Made by a program: the position numbers and the translations under genes. Below the pieces are notes generated by a model. The model did no database searches, had not been told where the DNA came from, and was given only the letters and a program-made list of their open reading frames with translations. A DNA stretch of 64,000 nucleotides from Marinobacter vinifirmus (GTDB lineage: Bacteria > Pseudomonadota > Gammaproteobacteria > Pseudomonadales > Oleiphilaceae). This document shows, piece by piece, positions 1 to 9,056 of the stretch (its first letter is position 1; each line of letters begins with the position of its first letter). The stretch spans positions 186,001-250,000 of the forward strand of contig NZ_NEFY01000001.1 in assembly GCF_002258215.1 (NCBI RefSeq), written 5' to 3'.

Positions 1-720
1 GGCTTCGCGTTCCTTCAGCCCGTCAATCGCTTCCAGGTCTGCATCGCAGAGGAAGCGGGGTTCCTTGCCTTCATGGGTGGCAATGATGTTCAGGTTCAGC
101 CCGGGATAACGGGCGGCGATGGCCTCCAGTTTTTCCCGGCCAATAATGTCGTTACCGGTACGCACGAAATACAGCAGGGTAACCGGCGCCGGGTAGTGGC
201 TGGCGGCCATGGTTTCCAGCTGGCTGAGAACCGGGGTAATGCCGCTGCCGCCGGCGATAAACAGCACGGGTTTGGCGGGCTGCGGAACCAGGAACTCCCC
301 GAAGGCATCGGCCAGGCCGAGGATATCGCCTTCGCTCAGGGAGTCGTGCAGCCAGTTGGTCACCAGGCCGCCCGGCAGGCGTTTAATGGTCAGGGTAATC
401 AGGCCCTGTTTGTGCCATAGCTCCGGTGAGCTGGACAGGCTGAAGGTGCGGGTGCGCCGAATACCGTCGATCTCGGTACAGATGTTCACATGCTGCCCGG
501 CGTCGAAGCCGGTCCACCGGCTGGCGGGCTTGAGTACGAAGGTTTTGGTGTCGGCGGTTTCGGCCATAATGCGTTCTACCCGGGCAGGTGTGTACTCCTG
601 TACCCACATCGGATTAATGGCGCCCGCGAGGGGGTCCAGCCAGGCAGCGGGGTCGTCCCGGTTCAGTAATTGCCGGCCAAGCCAGTGCAATGCCTTGGTT
701 TGTGTCAGTCGTGCCAGCAT
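1..720 (-). CDS. Ferredoxin reductase / flavodoxin reductase family protein, partial (runs off window start)
   Basis: Open from an ATG at 720 through base 1, so only the first 240 residues are visible. Residues 89-97 (RTRTFSLSS) are the FAD-binding motif of ferredoxin-NADP reductase-like flavoproteins, and GGSGITP at 157-163 is the pyridine nucleotide motif. The family usually ends in a 2Fe-2S ferredoxin domain, which would lie outside the window. It would pass electrons from NAD(P)H to an oxygenase or acyl desaturase, like DesB of the Pseudomonas DesCB desaturase. The divergent neighbour is a DesT-type TetR regulator and the shared gap holds operator-like palindromes, which supports a role in fatty acid desaturation. 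The specific partner is inferred. Confidence 0.88.
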   Translation of the reverse strand, partial: MLARLTQTKALHWLGRQLLNRDDPAAWLDPLAGAINPMWVQEYTPARVERIMAETADTKTFVLKPASRWTGFDAGQHVNICTEIDGIRRTRTFSLSSSPELWHKQGLITLTIKRLPGGLVTNWLHDSLSEGDILGLADAFGEFLVPQPAKPVLFIAGGSGITPVLSQLETMAASHYPAPVTLLYFVRTGNDIIGREKLEAIAARYPGLNLNIIATHEGKEPRFLCDADLEAIDGLKEREA

Positions 721-761
721 GTTCGTTCTCCGTGTTTGTCGGGTGCCTTGTACGGGTCTAT

Positions 762-777
762 GTGTACAAGTGTTCAC
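762..777. promoter_or_regulatory. Operator-like palindrome 1 (DesT-type)
   Basis: GTGTACAAGTGTTCAC, an imperfect inverted repeat just upstream of the reductase start. It resembles in reverse complement the site at 878-893. Probably bound by the adjacent TetR regulator. Confidence 0.55.
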
Positions 778-780
778 TAA

Positions 781-798
781 TGTGTACGACTGTACACA
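781..798. promoter_or_regulatory. Operator-like palindrome 2 (DesT-type)
   Basis: TGTGTACGACTGTACACA, a perfect 7-bp inverted repeat around a 4-base centre, in the gap between the divergent reductase and regulator genes. It shares the GTGTAC half-site with the two flanking palindromes. Confidence 0.55.
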
Positions 799-877
799 CA
801 AGTTTGACTTTCAACAATTACCTGCCCGGAGTGTTGGCTCGAAATGACAAGCTGGAAGGGTTTTTCTACGGTCTAAT

Positions 878-893
878 GTGTACACTTGTGAAC
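878..893. promoter_or_regulatory. Operator-like palindrome 3 (DesT-type)
   Basis: GTGTACACTTGTGAAC, 26 bases upstream of the regulator ATG. It is close enough to the start to allow autorepression. The half-sites match those of the two sites nearer the reductase. Confidence 0.55.
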
Positions 894-918
894 CTGATAA
901 ACGCGGTACGGGTAAAAG

Positions 919-1557
919 ATGGCAGACAAACAACGGCGCAGGCCGGGAGAAACCCGGGAAAAACTGATGAGTGCAGCCCTGGAGCTGGTGGGTAAGGGGC
1001 GGCATTTTGCCAGCCTGGGTATCCGGGAGGTGACTCGTCAGGCGGGGGTGGTGCCTACATCATTTTATCGCCACTTCCGGAGCATGGACGACCTGGGCCT
1101 GCAGCTGGTGGACGAGCTGGGGCTGGTGTTACGCCGGATGATGCGTGAGGCCAGGGGGAATGTATTGCAGGCAGACAAGCTGATCGAGGAGTCCGTGGGT
1201 ATATTCGTAGCCCATGCCCAGGCCAATCGCAGTTTCTTCATGTTTATGGCCCAGGGGCTGGCGGGTGAAAGCCGGGCGGTTCAGGAAGGGATTCGCAGTG
1301 AAATGCGGTTCTTTGCCAGTGAGCTTGCCAACGATCTGCGCCGGCTTCGGCTGATGCAGCATCTGAGCGATGCCGACCTGGATATGACCTGTGACCTGGT
1401 GGTTCGTACCGTTGCCTTCAGCCTGACGGACCTGCTCAGTATCGCTGCGGATGATGACTACCAGGTTGGCCAGGTACGCAAGCGCACGTCCCGCTTCCTG
1501 CAGATGATCTTCGTGGGTGCCGGACACTGGCAGAGTGAATCCGGCACCGCACTTTAA
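919..1557 (+). CDS. TetR-family regulator, DesT/FabR-like
   Basis: A 212-residue TetR-type repressor. The helix-turn-helix lies at about residues 32-53 (LGIREVTRQAG followed by TSFYRHF), the pattern typical of FabR/DesT, which sense acyl-CoA saturation and control unsaturated fatty acid genes. The C-terminal two thirds is a helical ligand domain. It is divergent from a desaturase-type ferredoxin reductase, with three GTGTAC-type palindromes between them, and convergent with a wax ester synthase gene. Assignment to DesT rather than FabR rests on the reductase neighbour. The HTH call is firm; the ligand is inferred from the family. Confidence 0.85.
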   Translation: MADKQRRRPGETREKLMSAALELVGKGRHFASLGIREVTRQAGVVPTSFYRHFRSMDDLGLQLVDELGLVLRRMMREARGNVLQADKLIEESVGIFVAHAQANRSFFMFMAQGLAGESRAVQEGIRSEMRFFASELANDLRRLRLMQHLSDADLDMTCDLVVRTVAFSLTDLLSIAADDDYQVGQVRKRTSRFLQMIFVGAGHWQSESGTAL

Positions 1558-1587
1558 TCGGGCCTCAGGTTTTAATCAGGCCTCAGG
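1553..1587. repeat. Two-copy tandem repeat spanning two stop codons
   Basis: A 17-base unit (TTTAATCGGGCCTCAGG at 1553-1569) recurs at 1571-1587 with one mismatch. The first copy contains the TAA of the TetR gene and the second contains the TGA of the convergent acyltransferase gene. Probably a local duplication. Confidence 0.6.
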
Positions 1588-3021
1588 CTTTTTCTTCTTT
1601 GCCGTTGACCGCGGCTTCTTCGGCCTGGGCGGCAGCACCAGGCTTTCCAGTTCATCCAGTGCCTCACCGGTGTACACCGCCAGCTTCTGCATGCTCGGCA
1701 GGGTGTCCCGGCAACCGGTGTACCCGAAGTTCAGTGAGCCGGCATAGCTCAGGCAGGTGATGTTGAGGGCGCCGCCGTGGGCAATCAACGAGACCGGGAA
1801 CATGGCTTCGAGCTTTGCACCCTCGTAGTACAGGGTTTTTTCCGGCCCCGGCACGTTCGAGATGGTTACGTTGAACACCGGCCGCATGCGGCCGCCCAGC
1901 CCCGACATCAGCTGCAGAATATAGGGTGACATCAGCAGCATGGTGTACTGGGTCAATGCGCTCTTGGGCAGCTTTTGCAAGTGTTCCTTGGCCCGGCGGG
2001 TAGAAGCCTTGATCTGCTGCAAGCGGTTCAGCGGGTCGGCCTCGTTAGTGGCCAGGGAGGCAATCATGAAGCTGATCTGGGTACCGGTTCCTTCGTCATC
2101 CGCCGGGCGGATATTGACGGGAATGCCCGCGGTCAGGGGGATGGCGGGCACACTGTCCTGCTCCAGCAGGAACCGGCGCAGTGCGGTGCCGCACAGGTAC
2201 AGCACAATATCGTTCAGGGAGCCGCCGGACGCCTGGGCCAGGGCTTTCAGGCGGTCCAGCTGGTAATGTTGGGTGGCAAAGCGACGCTGGCCGGTAACCC
2301 GGTGGTTCAGGATAGAGACCGGGCCGGTAAACGGTGCGGTCAGGCCATCTTCCGGGTGGCGAACCGAATGCACCAGGCGGTTGCCGGCCTGCCACAGGCG
2401 TGGCGCCATGTCGGCCTGCAGTTTCAGGGCATCCATGGCCTGGGAAACAGCTGCAGGCACGCTCGCCTCCGGGTCGGTTTTGCTGCCACGGCGCCGCTCA
2501 GGGCGCACGGTCCAGGGCGGCGGCATATTGACCCGGTCCGGATCGGTGGTCAGCACCCGTTGCATCAGCCGCACGCCGCTGATGCCGTCAATCATGGAAT
2601 GGTGCATCTTGGTGTACAGGGCAAAGCGGTTGTTCTCCAGCCCTTCAATTACGTGGCATTCCCACAGGGGGCGGGAGAAATCCAGCGGATTGGAATGCAG
2701 GCGCGACACCAGGATACCCAGTTCCCGTTCGCCGCCCGGACGGGGCAGGGCAGAGTGGCGTACGTGGTAGTCGAGGTCGATATCCTTGTCGACCTTCCAG
2801 GCCGGGGCAAGCAGTCGTCCGAGAAAACCCGACCAGGCCAGCTTGTAACCCCAGGGTGGTGCTACATCACCGGCATCTTTCATGCGGGCAACCATGTCCC
2901 GCAGGAAGGTTTCCGGTGCGCCTTCCGGCAATGAAAAAATCTGCAGGGTGCCCACGTGCATCGGGGTGTCTTCAGATTCCACAGCCAGCCAGGAGGCGTC
3001 CAGTGTTGCGAGCCGTTTCAT
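1576..3021 (-). CDS. Wax ester synthase / diacylglycerol acyltransferase (WS/DGAT)
   Basis: A 481-residue bifunctional acyltransferase that joins acyl-CoA to long-chain alcohols or diacylglycerol, making storage wax esters or triacylglycerol at the inner membrane face. The catalytic HHxxxDG motif is present (HHSMIDG, residues 140-146), with PLW at 118-120 and an NISNVPGP motif towards the C-terminus. Length agrees with the family (about 450-480). The C-terminus is lysine/proline rich and ends in KKKKPEA. Convergent with the TetR gene 18 bases away. WS/DGAT genes are frequent in hydrocarbon-using marine bacteria; whether it makes mainly wax or triacylglycerol cannot be told from sequence. Confidence 0.95.
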   Translation of the reverse strand: MKRLATLDASWLAVESEDTPMHVGTLQIFSLPEGAPETFLRDMVARMKDAGDVAPPWGYKLAWSGFLGRLLAPAWKVDKDIDLDYHVRHSALPRPGGERELGILVSRLHSNPLDFSRPLWECHVIEGLENNRFALYTKMHHSMIDGISGVRLMQRVLTTDPDRVNMPPPWTVRPERRRGSKTDPEASVPAAVSQAMDALKLQADMAPRLWQAGNRLVHSVRHPEDGLTAPFTGPVSILNHRVTGQRRFATQHYQLDRLKALAQASGGSLNDIVLYLCGTALRRFLLEQDSVPAIPLTAGIPVNIRPADDEGTGTQISFMIASLATNEADPLNRLQQIKASTRRAKEHLQKLPKSALTQYTMLLMSPYILQLMSGLGGRMRPVFNVTISNVPGPEKTLYYEGAKLEAMFPVSLIAHGGALNITCLSYAGSLNFGYTGCRDTLPSMQKLAVYTGEALDELESLVLPPRPKKPRSTAKKKKPEA

Positions 3022-3127
3022 TCCGTTGTGTTCTCCGCCAGTCGTTCAATTTATGGTTGTTGCCTGCAAGTATACTGGCTAAGCGGCCCGCAAACGATCA
3101 AAAACCGAGGTGGTAAGACGATTGTCC

Positions 3128-3163
3128 AGCCACCCTGCTATCTGGCCGGTGAGCAGGGTGGCT
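3128..3163. terminator. Hairpin between the WS/DGAT promoter side and a PepSY gene
   Basis: A 12-bp perfect stem (AGCCACCCTGCT at 3128-3139, AGCAGGGTGGCT at 3152-3163) just past the stop of the minus-strand PepSY gene. The T-tract is weak, so it may be a stabilising hairpin or weak terminator. Confidence 0.5.
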
Positions 3164-3185
3164 AGAGGCGCTTTCAAGGTTCGGT

Positions 3186-3650
3186 TTAGTTGTCCCGCTC
3201 GACCTTCACGGGGTCCAGGCTGCCGGTACGGAAGTCCACTTCCAGCTCCCGGCCGCTGTCATCGTTGCCTTCTACCTCGATGTCGCCGTTACGCTTGATT
3301 TTCAGCTCTTCGATGGTTTCCATGCCCTGCCCGCGGGCGGCATCCAGAAAGACCTGGACTTCCTGCGCGGTCAGGCCATACGACTCGCCTTTGGGCTTGC
3401 GGCGCTGTTCCCGCTCGATGTCACCGTTACCGTTCAGGTCCAGTTCCACAAACCAGTCCTGGCCCATCCAGCCCTCGATCTCGATGTCATCGGCCCGGTC
3501 GTCGTCAAACTCGATGCTCTGGAAGTTGGTGATGCCGTAGTCACTGCCAACCTGCAGCATGCGTTCGGCGTCTTCAAAGCTGCCCTTGGCAAAGGCTGCG
3601 GGGGCTGCGATAAGGCCGCTGATCAATACGATGGTAAGGGTCTTTTTCAT
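3186..3650 (-). CDS. Secreted PepSY-domain protein
   Basis: 154 residues with a clear Sec signal peptide (MKKTLTIVLISG through AAFAKG, cleavage near residue 21). The mature part is acidic and carries two PepSY-like segments, the second around residues 95-150 (VQVFLDAARG, then IEELKIKRNGDIEVEG). PepSY proteins are periplasmic or membrane-facing and are thought to act as inhibitors or sensors, but no activity is established for this type. It is divergent from the PepSY gene at 3794, which heads a two-component operon, so it may be a target or ligand of that system (inference). Confidence 0.8.
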   Translation of the reverse strand: MKKTLTIVLISGLIAAPAAFAKGSFEDAERMLQVGSDYGITNFQSIEFDDDRADDIEIEGWMGQDWFVELDLNGNGDIEREQRRKPKGESYGLTAQEVQVFLDAARGQGMETIEELKIKRNGDIEVEGNDDSGRELEVDFRTGSLDPVKVERDN

Positions 3651-3759
3651 GGTGTGCTCCTTGTTTCTCTGTGTTTTGAAACCTGCCGGTTCTGCCCTGT
3701 TGGCTACCAGCCTGGGGCCAGATTAACGGGGCAGGGCTTTCAGCATCGTGATAGGCTCA

Positions 3760-3775
3760 TTCATGATTCGTTCAT
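3760..3775 (+). promoter_or_regulatory. Direct repeat TTCAT-N6-TTCAT, candidate response-regulator site
   Basis: TTCAT at 3760-3764 and again at 3771-3775, spaced 11 bases apart (one helical turn). This is the arrangement expected for an OmpR-family regulator. It lies 19 bases before the PepSY ATG at 3794, in the gap between divergent genes. Autoregulation by the downstream regulator is an inference. Confidence 0.35.
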
Positions 3776-3793
3776 CTGACTTTTGTCACCATA

Positions 3794-4183
3794 ATGAGCA
3801 TGGACAAAGACCGTTTTTCTCCACCCTTATTGCCCGCAGACCGGTTTTCCCGCCGGGTGGTTCGGGCGTTCCTGCTGGCGCTGCTTGTCGCGGGTGCCCT
3901 GCCCTTTGCGCAGGTCGCCTGCGCCGACGATGACTGGCGTCGCCTGCACCATGAGGTGGAAGCCGGCCGCATCAAACCCCTGAGCGAGATTCTCGACAGC
4001 CTGGCCCGGGACTGGGTCGGGGATGTGATTGATGTGGATATCGAGAAAGACGACGGCGAGATTATTTATGAGATCGAACTGCTGGGCCCCCAGGGGCAGG
4101 TGGTGGAGTTTGAGGTGAACGCCCGGACTGGCGAGGTTCTGGAGGTTGAGGGTCGGAATATCCGGGGCATGGAGCGACGATGA
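3794..4183 (+). CDS. PepSY-domain protein heading a two-component operon
   Basis: 129 residues with a twin-arginine-free, rather long signal or anchor segment (about residues 20-41, ending QVACADD). The rest is a single PepSY domain that contains the pattern KPLSEILD, DVDIEKDDGEIIYEIEL and NARTGEVLEVEG. Its last codons overlap the response regulator start by 4 bases (ATGA), so the two are translationally coupled. Periplasmic PepSY proteins in this position are thought to modulate the cognate histidine kinase; that is a family-based inference. An alternative start at 3800 (MDKD) is possible, and neither has a strong ribosome site. Confidence 0.82.
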   Translation: MSMDKDRFSPPLLPADRFSRRVVRAFLLALLVAGALPFAQVACADDDWRRLHHEVEAGRIKPLSEILDSLARDWVGDVIDVDIEKDDGEIIYEIELLGPQGQVVEFEVNARTGEVLEVEGRNIRGMERR

Positions 4184-4851
4184 AGATTCTCCTGGTTGAA
4201 GACGATACCGCACTGGCACAAGGCCTGGCTGGTGCCCTGCGCGAAGCCGGGTTGCTGGTGGAAGTGGCCGGGGACGGCCGCAGCGCAGATTTCCTGGTGA
4301 GTACCGAGCGCTACGATGCGGTGGTGCTCGATCTCGGCTTGCCCGATGGTAACGGTAGCCAGTGGTTGGCCGGCTGGCGGGCACGGGGCATTGATTTGCC
4401 GGTATTGATTCTGACCGCCCGGGAACGGTGGTCTGACAAAGCGGCCGGTTTTTCCGCCGGTGCCGATGACTATGTCACCAAACCCTTTGAAACCGCCGAA
4501 ATCCTGTTCCGCCTGCGGGCCCTTGTGCGCCGGGCCCATGGCCATGCCCACCCGGTGATTACCGTGGGCGACATAGCGCTTGATACCCACGCAGGGCAGG
4601 TTACCCGTTCCGGCATGCCGGTGTCTCTGACAGCCCAGGAGTTCCGGCTGTTGTCGCGCCTGATCCATGCGGCACCCAGAATTGTTTCCCGAACCGAGTT
4701 GTCCGAGCATGTCTATGACGGCGACCAGGAGCCGGATTCCAATGTGATCGATGTGCAGGTGAGCCGGTTACGGCGCAAACTCGGTGCCGATGTCATCGAA
4801 ACCGTACGCGGGCAGGGTTACCGGATGCGTGGTGGCGGGGAACCGGCCTGA
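4180..4851 (+). CDS. OmpR/PhoP-family response regulator
   Basis: 223 residues. The receiver domain (1-115) has the acidic pair in VEDD, phospho-acceptor Asp51 (VVLDLGLPDG) and Lys in TKPFE. A winged-helix DNA-binding domain follows (about 125-220), with the ELSEHVYD and NVIDVQVSRLRRKLG segments typical of PhoP/QseB-type regulators. It overlaps the upstream PepSY gene by 4 bases and the downstream kinase by 1 base, so the three genes form one operon. The stimulus is unknown; the PhoP-like subtype and PepSY partner suggest envelope or cation sensing. Confidence 0.93.
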   Translation: MKILLVEDDTALAQGLAGALREAGLLVEVAGDGRSADFLVSTERYDAVVLDLGLPDGNGSQWLAGWRARGIDLPVLILTARERWSDKAAGFSAGADDYVTKPFETAEILFRLRALVRRAHGHAHPVITVGDIALDTHAGQVTRSGMPVSLTAQEFRLLSRLIHAAPRIVSRTELSEHVYDGDQEPDSNVIDVQVSRLRRKLGADVIETVRGQGYRMRGGGEPA

Positions 4852-6182
4852 TGCTCACGCGCCTGCGCCGTTGGCCTGTGGCGGTTCGAATGCTGGTGTC
4901 CGCGCTGGTTCTGGTGCTGGTTATCTTACCCCTGGCGGGTGCCCTGCTGGCCTGGAATGTCCGGCAGACCGTGAGCCAGTCCTTCGACGAGCGTCTGCTG
5001 TCCTTCCTGAACGTAGTGATTGCCGGCATCGAATTCGACCCGCAAACCGGTGAACTGACCCCGGGTTCGCAGCTGGGTGATCCCCGCTTTGAGCGGGCGT
5101 ACTCCGGATGGTACTGGCAGGTAAACGATAACAGCGGCCAGGTTATCACTTCCCGTTCGTTGTGGGATCAGCGCTTGCCCCAGGTCAGTGGCCGCGGGCC
5201 GGACTGGGTGGACGTTCCGGGGCCGCGGGAGCAGAGGCTCCGCCTGGTAGAGCGGGATGTTCAGTTACCGGCCTTTGATGGCTGGTTGTCGGTGTCTGTT
5301 GCGGCTGACCTGTCGGAAGTGGATACCCAGGTGTCGCGGTTTAACCGGTTGCTGTCGATATCGCTGACCACCCTGGGGGTCTTGCTGTTATTGATGATAG
5401 GCCTTCAGATTCGCTGGGGGCTGGCTCCATTACGGCGGCTTGAGCAGGATCTGCGCGCCATGGAAGCGGGCCGGGCCCGTTCCCTGACTACGGACCTGCC
5501 GGATGAACTGGCAAAGCTGGCGGATGCCATGAACCAGGTGCTTCAGCGCGACCAGGTGCTGATTGACCGGGGCCGCACCGCCGCCGGTAACCTGGCCCAT
5601 GCGCTGAAAACGCCGGTATCGGTGCTGACCACCCTGAGTGACAAATTGCCGGATGAGCAAAGAACCGCGTTCCGTACCGAGCTGGCCCGCATTGACGACG
5701 CCGTGCGCCATCACCTGGCCAGGGCTTCCGCCGCCGGGCCGGCGGCATTGGCCGGTGTGGACCTGGCTGAAGCGCTGGAGCCGGTACTGTCCGCCCTGGA
5801 TACACTCGCCGGGCGTCGGGGGCTGGTTCTTGATCCGCATATCAACGGTTCCGGCATGGTCCGCTTTGAACAGCAGGATCTCCAGGAAATTGCCGGTAAC
5901 CTTCTGGAAAATGCCATCAACTGGGCCGAAAAACGGGTAAGTTTCTCTGCCCGGCTTGGTGTGGAAGGATTGGAACTGGTGATCGAGGACGATGGTCCGG
6001 GCTTGTCGGCCGACGACATTGAACAGGCCCTTACCCGGGGCGCCCGGCTGGATGAAAGCCGCTCCGGCTCCGGCCTTGGCCTGGCGATTGTGAAGGAGCT
6101 GGTGGAGCTCTACGGCGGCAGCCTGAACCTTGGCCCCTCGCCACTGGGCGGGTTGCGGGCCAAGGCCAGTTTCCCGGTTTAG
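4851..6182 (+). CDS. PhoQ-like sensor histidine kinase
   Basis: 443 residues. TM1 is at about 13-34, a periplasmic sensor of about 130 residues follows, TM2 is at about 168-188 and then a HAMP-like linker. The phospho-acceptor is His250 in NLAHALKTPVSVL, the HALKTP form seen in PhoQ-like kinases. N-box residues are around N350-N354, G1 is DDGPG (380-384) and G2 is GSGLGL (406-411). All catalytic boxes are intact. It starts at the last base of the response regulator gene. Its stop overlaps the stop of the convergent spoVR gene by 4 bases. Confidence 0.93.
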   Translation: MLTRLRRWPVAVRMLVSALVLVLVILPLAGALLAWNVRQTVSQSFDERLLSFLNVVIAGIEFDPQTGELTPGSQLGDPRFERAYSGWYWQVNDNSGQVITSRSLWDQRLPQVSGRGPDWVDVPGPREQRLRLVERDVQLPAFDGWLSVSVAADLSEVDTQVSRFNRLLSISLTTLGVLLLLMIGLQIRWGLAPLRRLEQDLRAMEAGRARSLTTDLPDELAKLADAMNQVLQRDQVLIDRGRTAAGNLAHALKTPVSVLTTLSDKLPDEQRTAFRTELARIDDAVRHHLARASAAGPAALAGVDLAEALEPVLSALDTLAGRRGLVLDPHINGSGMVRFEQQDLQEIAGNLLENAINWAEKRVSFSARLGVEGLELVIEDDGPGLSADDIEQALTRGARLDESRSGSGLGLAIVKELVELYGGSLNLGPSPLGGLRAKASFPV

Positions 6183-7744
6183 TCGTCGGCGGCGTCGTCG
6201 TTACGGGGAGGGCAGTGATGCGCCGCTACGATTCTGCCCTCATCCACGCTTTCCAGGTGTACATCAAACCCCCACAACCGGTGCACGTGCCGGAGTACTT
6301 CGTCGGTTTCCTGCCCCAGCGGCACCCGGTCCACCGGGATGTGATGCAGGGTTAGTGAGCGGTCGCCGCGCACATCCACATTCCACACCTGTATGTTCGG
6401 TTCCCGGTAACTGAGGTTGTACTGGCGGGCCAGCTTTTCCCGGAGAACCCGGTAGCCCGGGTCGTCGTGAATGGCGGTGACGGTGTAGTGGTCTTCCTGG
6501 TCGTCGTTTTCGATCGCGAAGAGTTTGAGATCGCGCATCACCTTGGGCGACAGGAACTGCTGGATAAAACTCTCGTCCTTGAAGTTACGCATGGCGAAAT
6601 GCACGGTTTCCAGCCAGTCTTTGCCGGCGATGTCCGGGAACCATTCGCGGTCTTCATCGGTGGGGTTCTCGCAGATCCGCCGCAGGTCGGTGAAAATGGA
6701 AAAGCCCAGGGTGTAAGGATTGATGCCGGAATACCAGGGGCTGTTGAACGGCGGCTGGTACACCACCGCCGTGTGGCTTTGCAGGAATTCCAGCATAAAG
6801 CCGTCGGTGACCAGGCCTTTCTCATACATCCGGTGCAGCAGGGTGTAATGCCAGAAGGTAGCCCAACCCTCGTTCATCACCTGGGTCTGGCGCTGGGGAT
6901 AAAAGTACTGGGCCAGCTTGCGCACGATGCGCACCAGCTCCCGCTGCCAGGTCTCCAGCAGTGGCGCGTTCTTCTCGATGAAGTACAGCAGGTTCTCCTG
7001 GGGCTCTGCCGGGTAACGGGGCCGGCGGTGAACGGTGTCTTCATCCTCGTAGGCTTTCGGTATGGTTCGCCACAGATCGTTGATGCGCCGCTGCTCGTAT
7101 TCTTCCCGCTCCTTCTGCCGGCGGGCTTCCTCTGCGGCTGAAATCGGGGCCGGGCGCTTGTAGCGGTCAACGCCGTAGTTCATCAGGGCATGGCAGGAGT
7201 CGAGAATTTCTTCCACGGCATCCACGCCGTAGCGCTCCTCACACTCCGACACATAGTTGCGGGCGAACACCAGGTAATCGATGATGGCACTGGCATCGGT
7301 CCAGGTGCGGAACAGGTAGTTGCCCTTGAAGAAGGAGTTGTGGCCGTAACTGGCGTGGGCAATCACTAGTGCCTGCATGGGCAGGGTGTTCTCCTCCATC
7401 AGGTAGGCGATGCAGGGGTTGGAGTTGATCACAATCTCGTAGGCCAGGCCCATCTGGCCCCGCTGGTAGCCCTTGGAGGTTTGCAGAAACTGCTTGCCGA
7501 ACGACCAGTGGTGATAACCCACCGGCATGCCCACAGAGCTGTAGGCGTCCATCATCTGCTCGGCGGTAATCACTTCAATCTGGTTCGGGTAGGTGTCCAG
7601 ACCGAACTCGGCGGCGCATTGGGCAATTTCTTCGTCGTACTTCTGGATCAGCTCAAAGGTCCACTCCGAGCCGGTGGAAATAGGTGTTCCTGCCTCGGGT
7701 TGTTCGCTCTCCGGTGCGTTCGGGCGATCAATCAGGCTGCTCAT
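6179..7744 (-). CDS. SpoVR family protein (YcgB-like)
   Basis: 521 residues, full length for the SpoVR/YcgB family, whose biochemical activity is not established. Characteristic segments are visible, such as [13 protein letters not shown], the HH and NP motifs in the middle and the [16 protein letters not shown] stretch near the C-terminus. Third gene of the prkA-yeaH-spoVR operon, overlapping yeaH by 4 bases. In E. coli the homologues yeaG, yeaH and ycgB are linked with the general stress/starvation response, and the same role is inferred here. The extreme C-terminus is Asp rich (DDAADD). Confidence 0.92.
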   Translation of the reverse strand: MSSLIDRPNAPESEQPEAGTPISTGSEWTFELIQKYDEEIAQCAAEFGLDTYPNQIEVITAEQMMDAYSSVGMPVGYHHWSFGKQFLQTSKGYQRGQMGLAYEIVINSNPCIAYLMEENTLPMQALVIAHASYGHNSFFKGNYLFRTWTDASAIIDYLVFARNYVSECEERYGVDAVEEILDSCHALMNYGVDRYKRPAPISAAEEARRQKEREEYEQRRINDLWRTIPKAYEDEDTVHRRPRYPAEPQENLLYFIEKNAPLLETWQRELVRIVRKLAQYFYPQRQTQVMNEGWATFWHYTLLHRMYEKGLVTDGFMLEFLQSHTAVVYQPPFNSPWYSGINPYTLGFSIFTDLRRICENPTDEDREWFPDIAGKDWLETVHFAMRNFKDESFIQQFLSPKVMRDLKLFAIENDDQEDHYTVTAIHDDPGYRVLREKLARQYNLSYREPNIQVWNVDVRGDRSLTLHHIPVDRVPLGQETDEVLRHVHRLWGFDVHLESVDEGRIVAAHHCPPRNDDAADD

Positions 7745-9036
7745 GCCGCTTTCCTCTCGAACAACTGTCGGAATACCGGATAAATGTCAGCAGGGTCTGC
7801 AATCTGCTGCATGGCAAAACTTTGCGGGAACTGCGCCAGGATTTTCTCGTACTCATACCAGAGCATCTGGTGGTCCTGGGGGGTGATCTCGATGTAGGAG
7901 TAGTACTGCACCAGCGGCAGAATACGCTCCGAGAGCAGTTTGCTGCACACCGGGGAGTCGTCGTTCCAGTTGTCGCCGTCTGAGGCCTGGGCGGCGTAGA
8001 TGTTCCATTCCGCCGGGGAGTAGCGGGCGTCAATGATCCGGTGCATCAGTTTCAGGGCGCTGGAGACAATGGTGCCGCCGGTTTCCCGGCTGTAGAAGAA
8101 CTCTTCTTCATCGACCTCTTTGGCGCTGGTGTGGTGCCGGATAAACACCACATCGATTTTCTTGTAGTTCTTCTTCAGGAACAGATACAGCAGGATAAAG
8201 AAGCGCTTGGCGATGTCCTTGTGCATCTGGGTCATCGAGCCGGACACGTCCATCAGGCAGAACATCACCGCACTGGTGGCCGGTTTGGGCTGCTTCACGT
8301 GCTGCCGGTAGCGCAGGTCGATTTCATCAATAAACGGAATGCGCCGCACGTTGGCTTTCAGGCGGGCGATCTCCTCCTCAAGTACGTTGATCTGGTCAGC
8401 GTGGCTGAAGGCCGGATCCAGTTCCTCAGGAGCCGATTTTAGCGCGGCCAGCTGGGCTTCTAGACCCCGGATTTTCTTCTTGCGGGCGCCGCCCAGGCCC
8501 AGGCGTCGGGCATGGGCCCCCCTTAACGAACGCACCACATCCAGTTTGGCGGGGACGCCCTGGGTGGTGAAGCCGGAGCGCACGTAACTGAACGCTTCGG
8601 TGTCCTTGAGCTTTTTGCGGACCAGGTTGGGCAGCTCCAGATCGTCAAACAGGAAGTCGAGAAACTCTTCCTGGGTGATCTGAAAAGCGAACTCGTCCAT
8701 GCCTTCGCCATCGGGGCTGGCTTTGCCCTGGCCCTGGCCTTGCCCACCTCCGCCGTCGGGTTTGGGGATGGTGTCTCCAGCTACCCATTCCTGGTTTCCG
8801 GGGTGCACTACTTCCTGTCGGCCGCCCTGGCCATGGTGGAAGATAGGTTCTTCAATGTCGCGGGTCGGAATGCTGACTTTCTCGCCCCGCTCGATATCGG
8901 TAATGGAGCGCTTCTGAACGGCATCCGACACCGCTTTCTTGATGTGGTGCCGGTACCGGCGCAGGAACCGTTCCCGGTTCACTGCGCTCTTGTTCTTGCC
9001 GTTCAGGCGCCGGTCGACAATGTGGGTCATACCCAT
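7741..9036 (-). CDS. yeaH: YeaH/YhbH family protein with VWA domain (DUF444)
   Basis: 431 residues. The N-terminal half is charged and glycine rich (about residues 75-110). A von Willebrand A-like domain with the MIDAS motif DVSGSM follows at about residues 268-273. Proteins of this family are always partnered with PrkA-type kinases, and YeaG/YeaH interact in enterics. Second gene in the operon, 20 bases downstream of prkA and overlapping spoVR. Probably a binding or adaptor partner of the kinase; the substrate is unknown. Confidence 0.92.
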   Translation of the reverse strand: MGMTHIVDRRLNGKNKSAVNRERFLRRYRHHIKKAVSDAVQKRSITDIERGEKVSIPTRDIEEPIFHHGQGGRQEVVHPGNQEWVAGDTIPKPDGGGGQGQGQGKASPDGEGMDEFAFQITQEEFLDFLFDDLELPNLVRKKLKDTEAFSYVRSGFTTQGVPAKLDVVRSLRGAHARRLGLGGARKKKIRGLEAQLAALKSAPEELDPAFSHADQINVLEEEIARLKANVRRIPFIDEIDLRYRQHVKQPKPATSAVMFCLMDVSGSMTQMHKDIAKRFFILLYLFLKKNYKKIDVVFIRHHTSAKEVDEEEFFYSRETGGTIVSSALKLMHRIIDARYSPAEWNIYAAQASDGDNWNDDSPVCSKLLSERILPLVQYYSYIEITPQDHQMLWYEYEKILAQFPQSFAMQQIADPADIYPVFRQLFERKAA

Positions 9037-9056
9037 GGGTCTGCTCCCGCTGGCCG

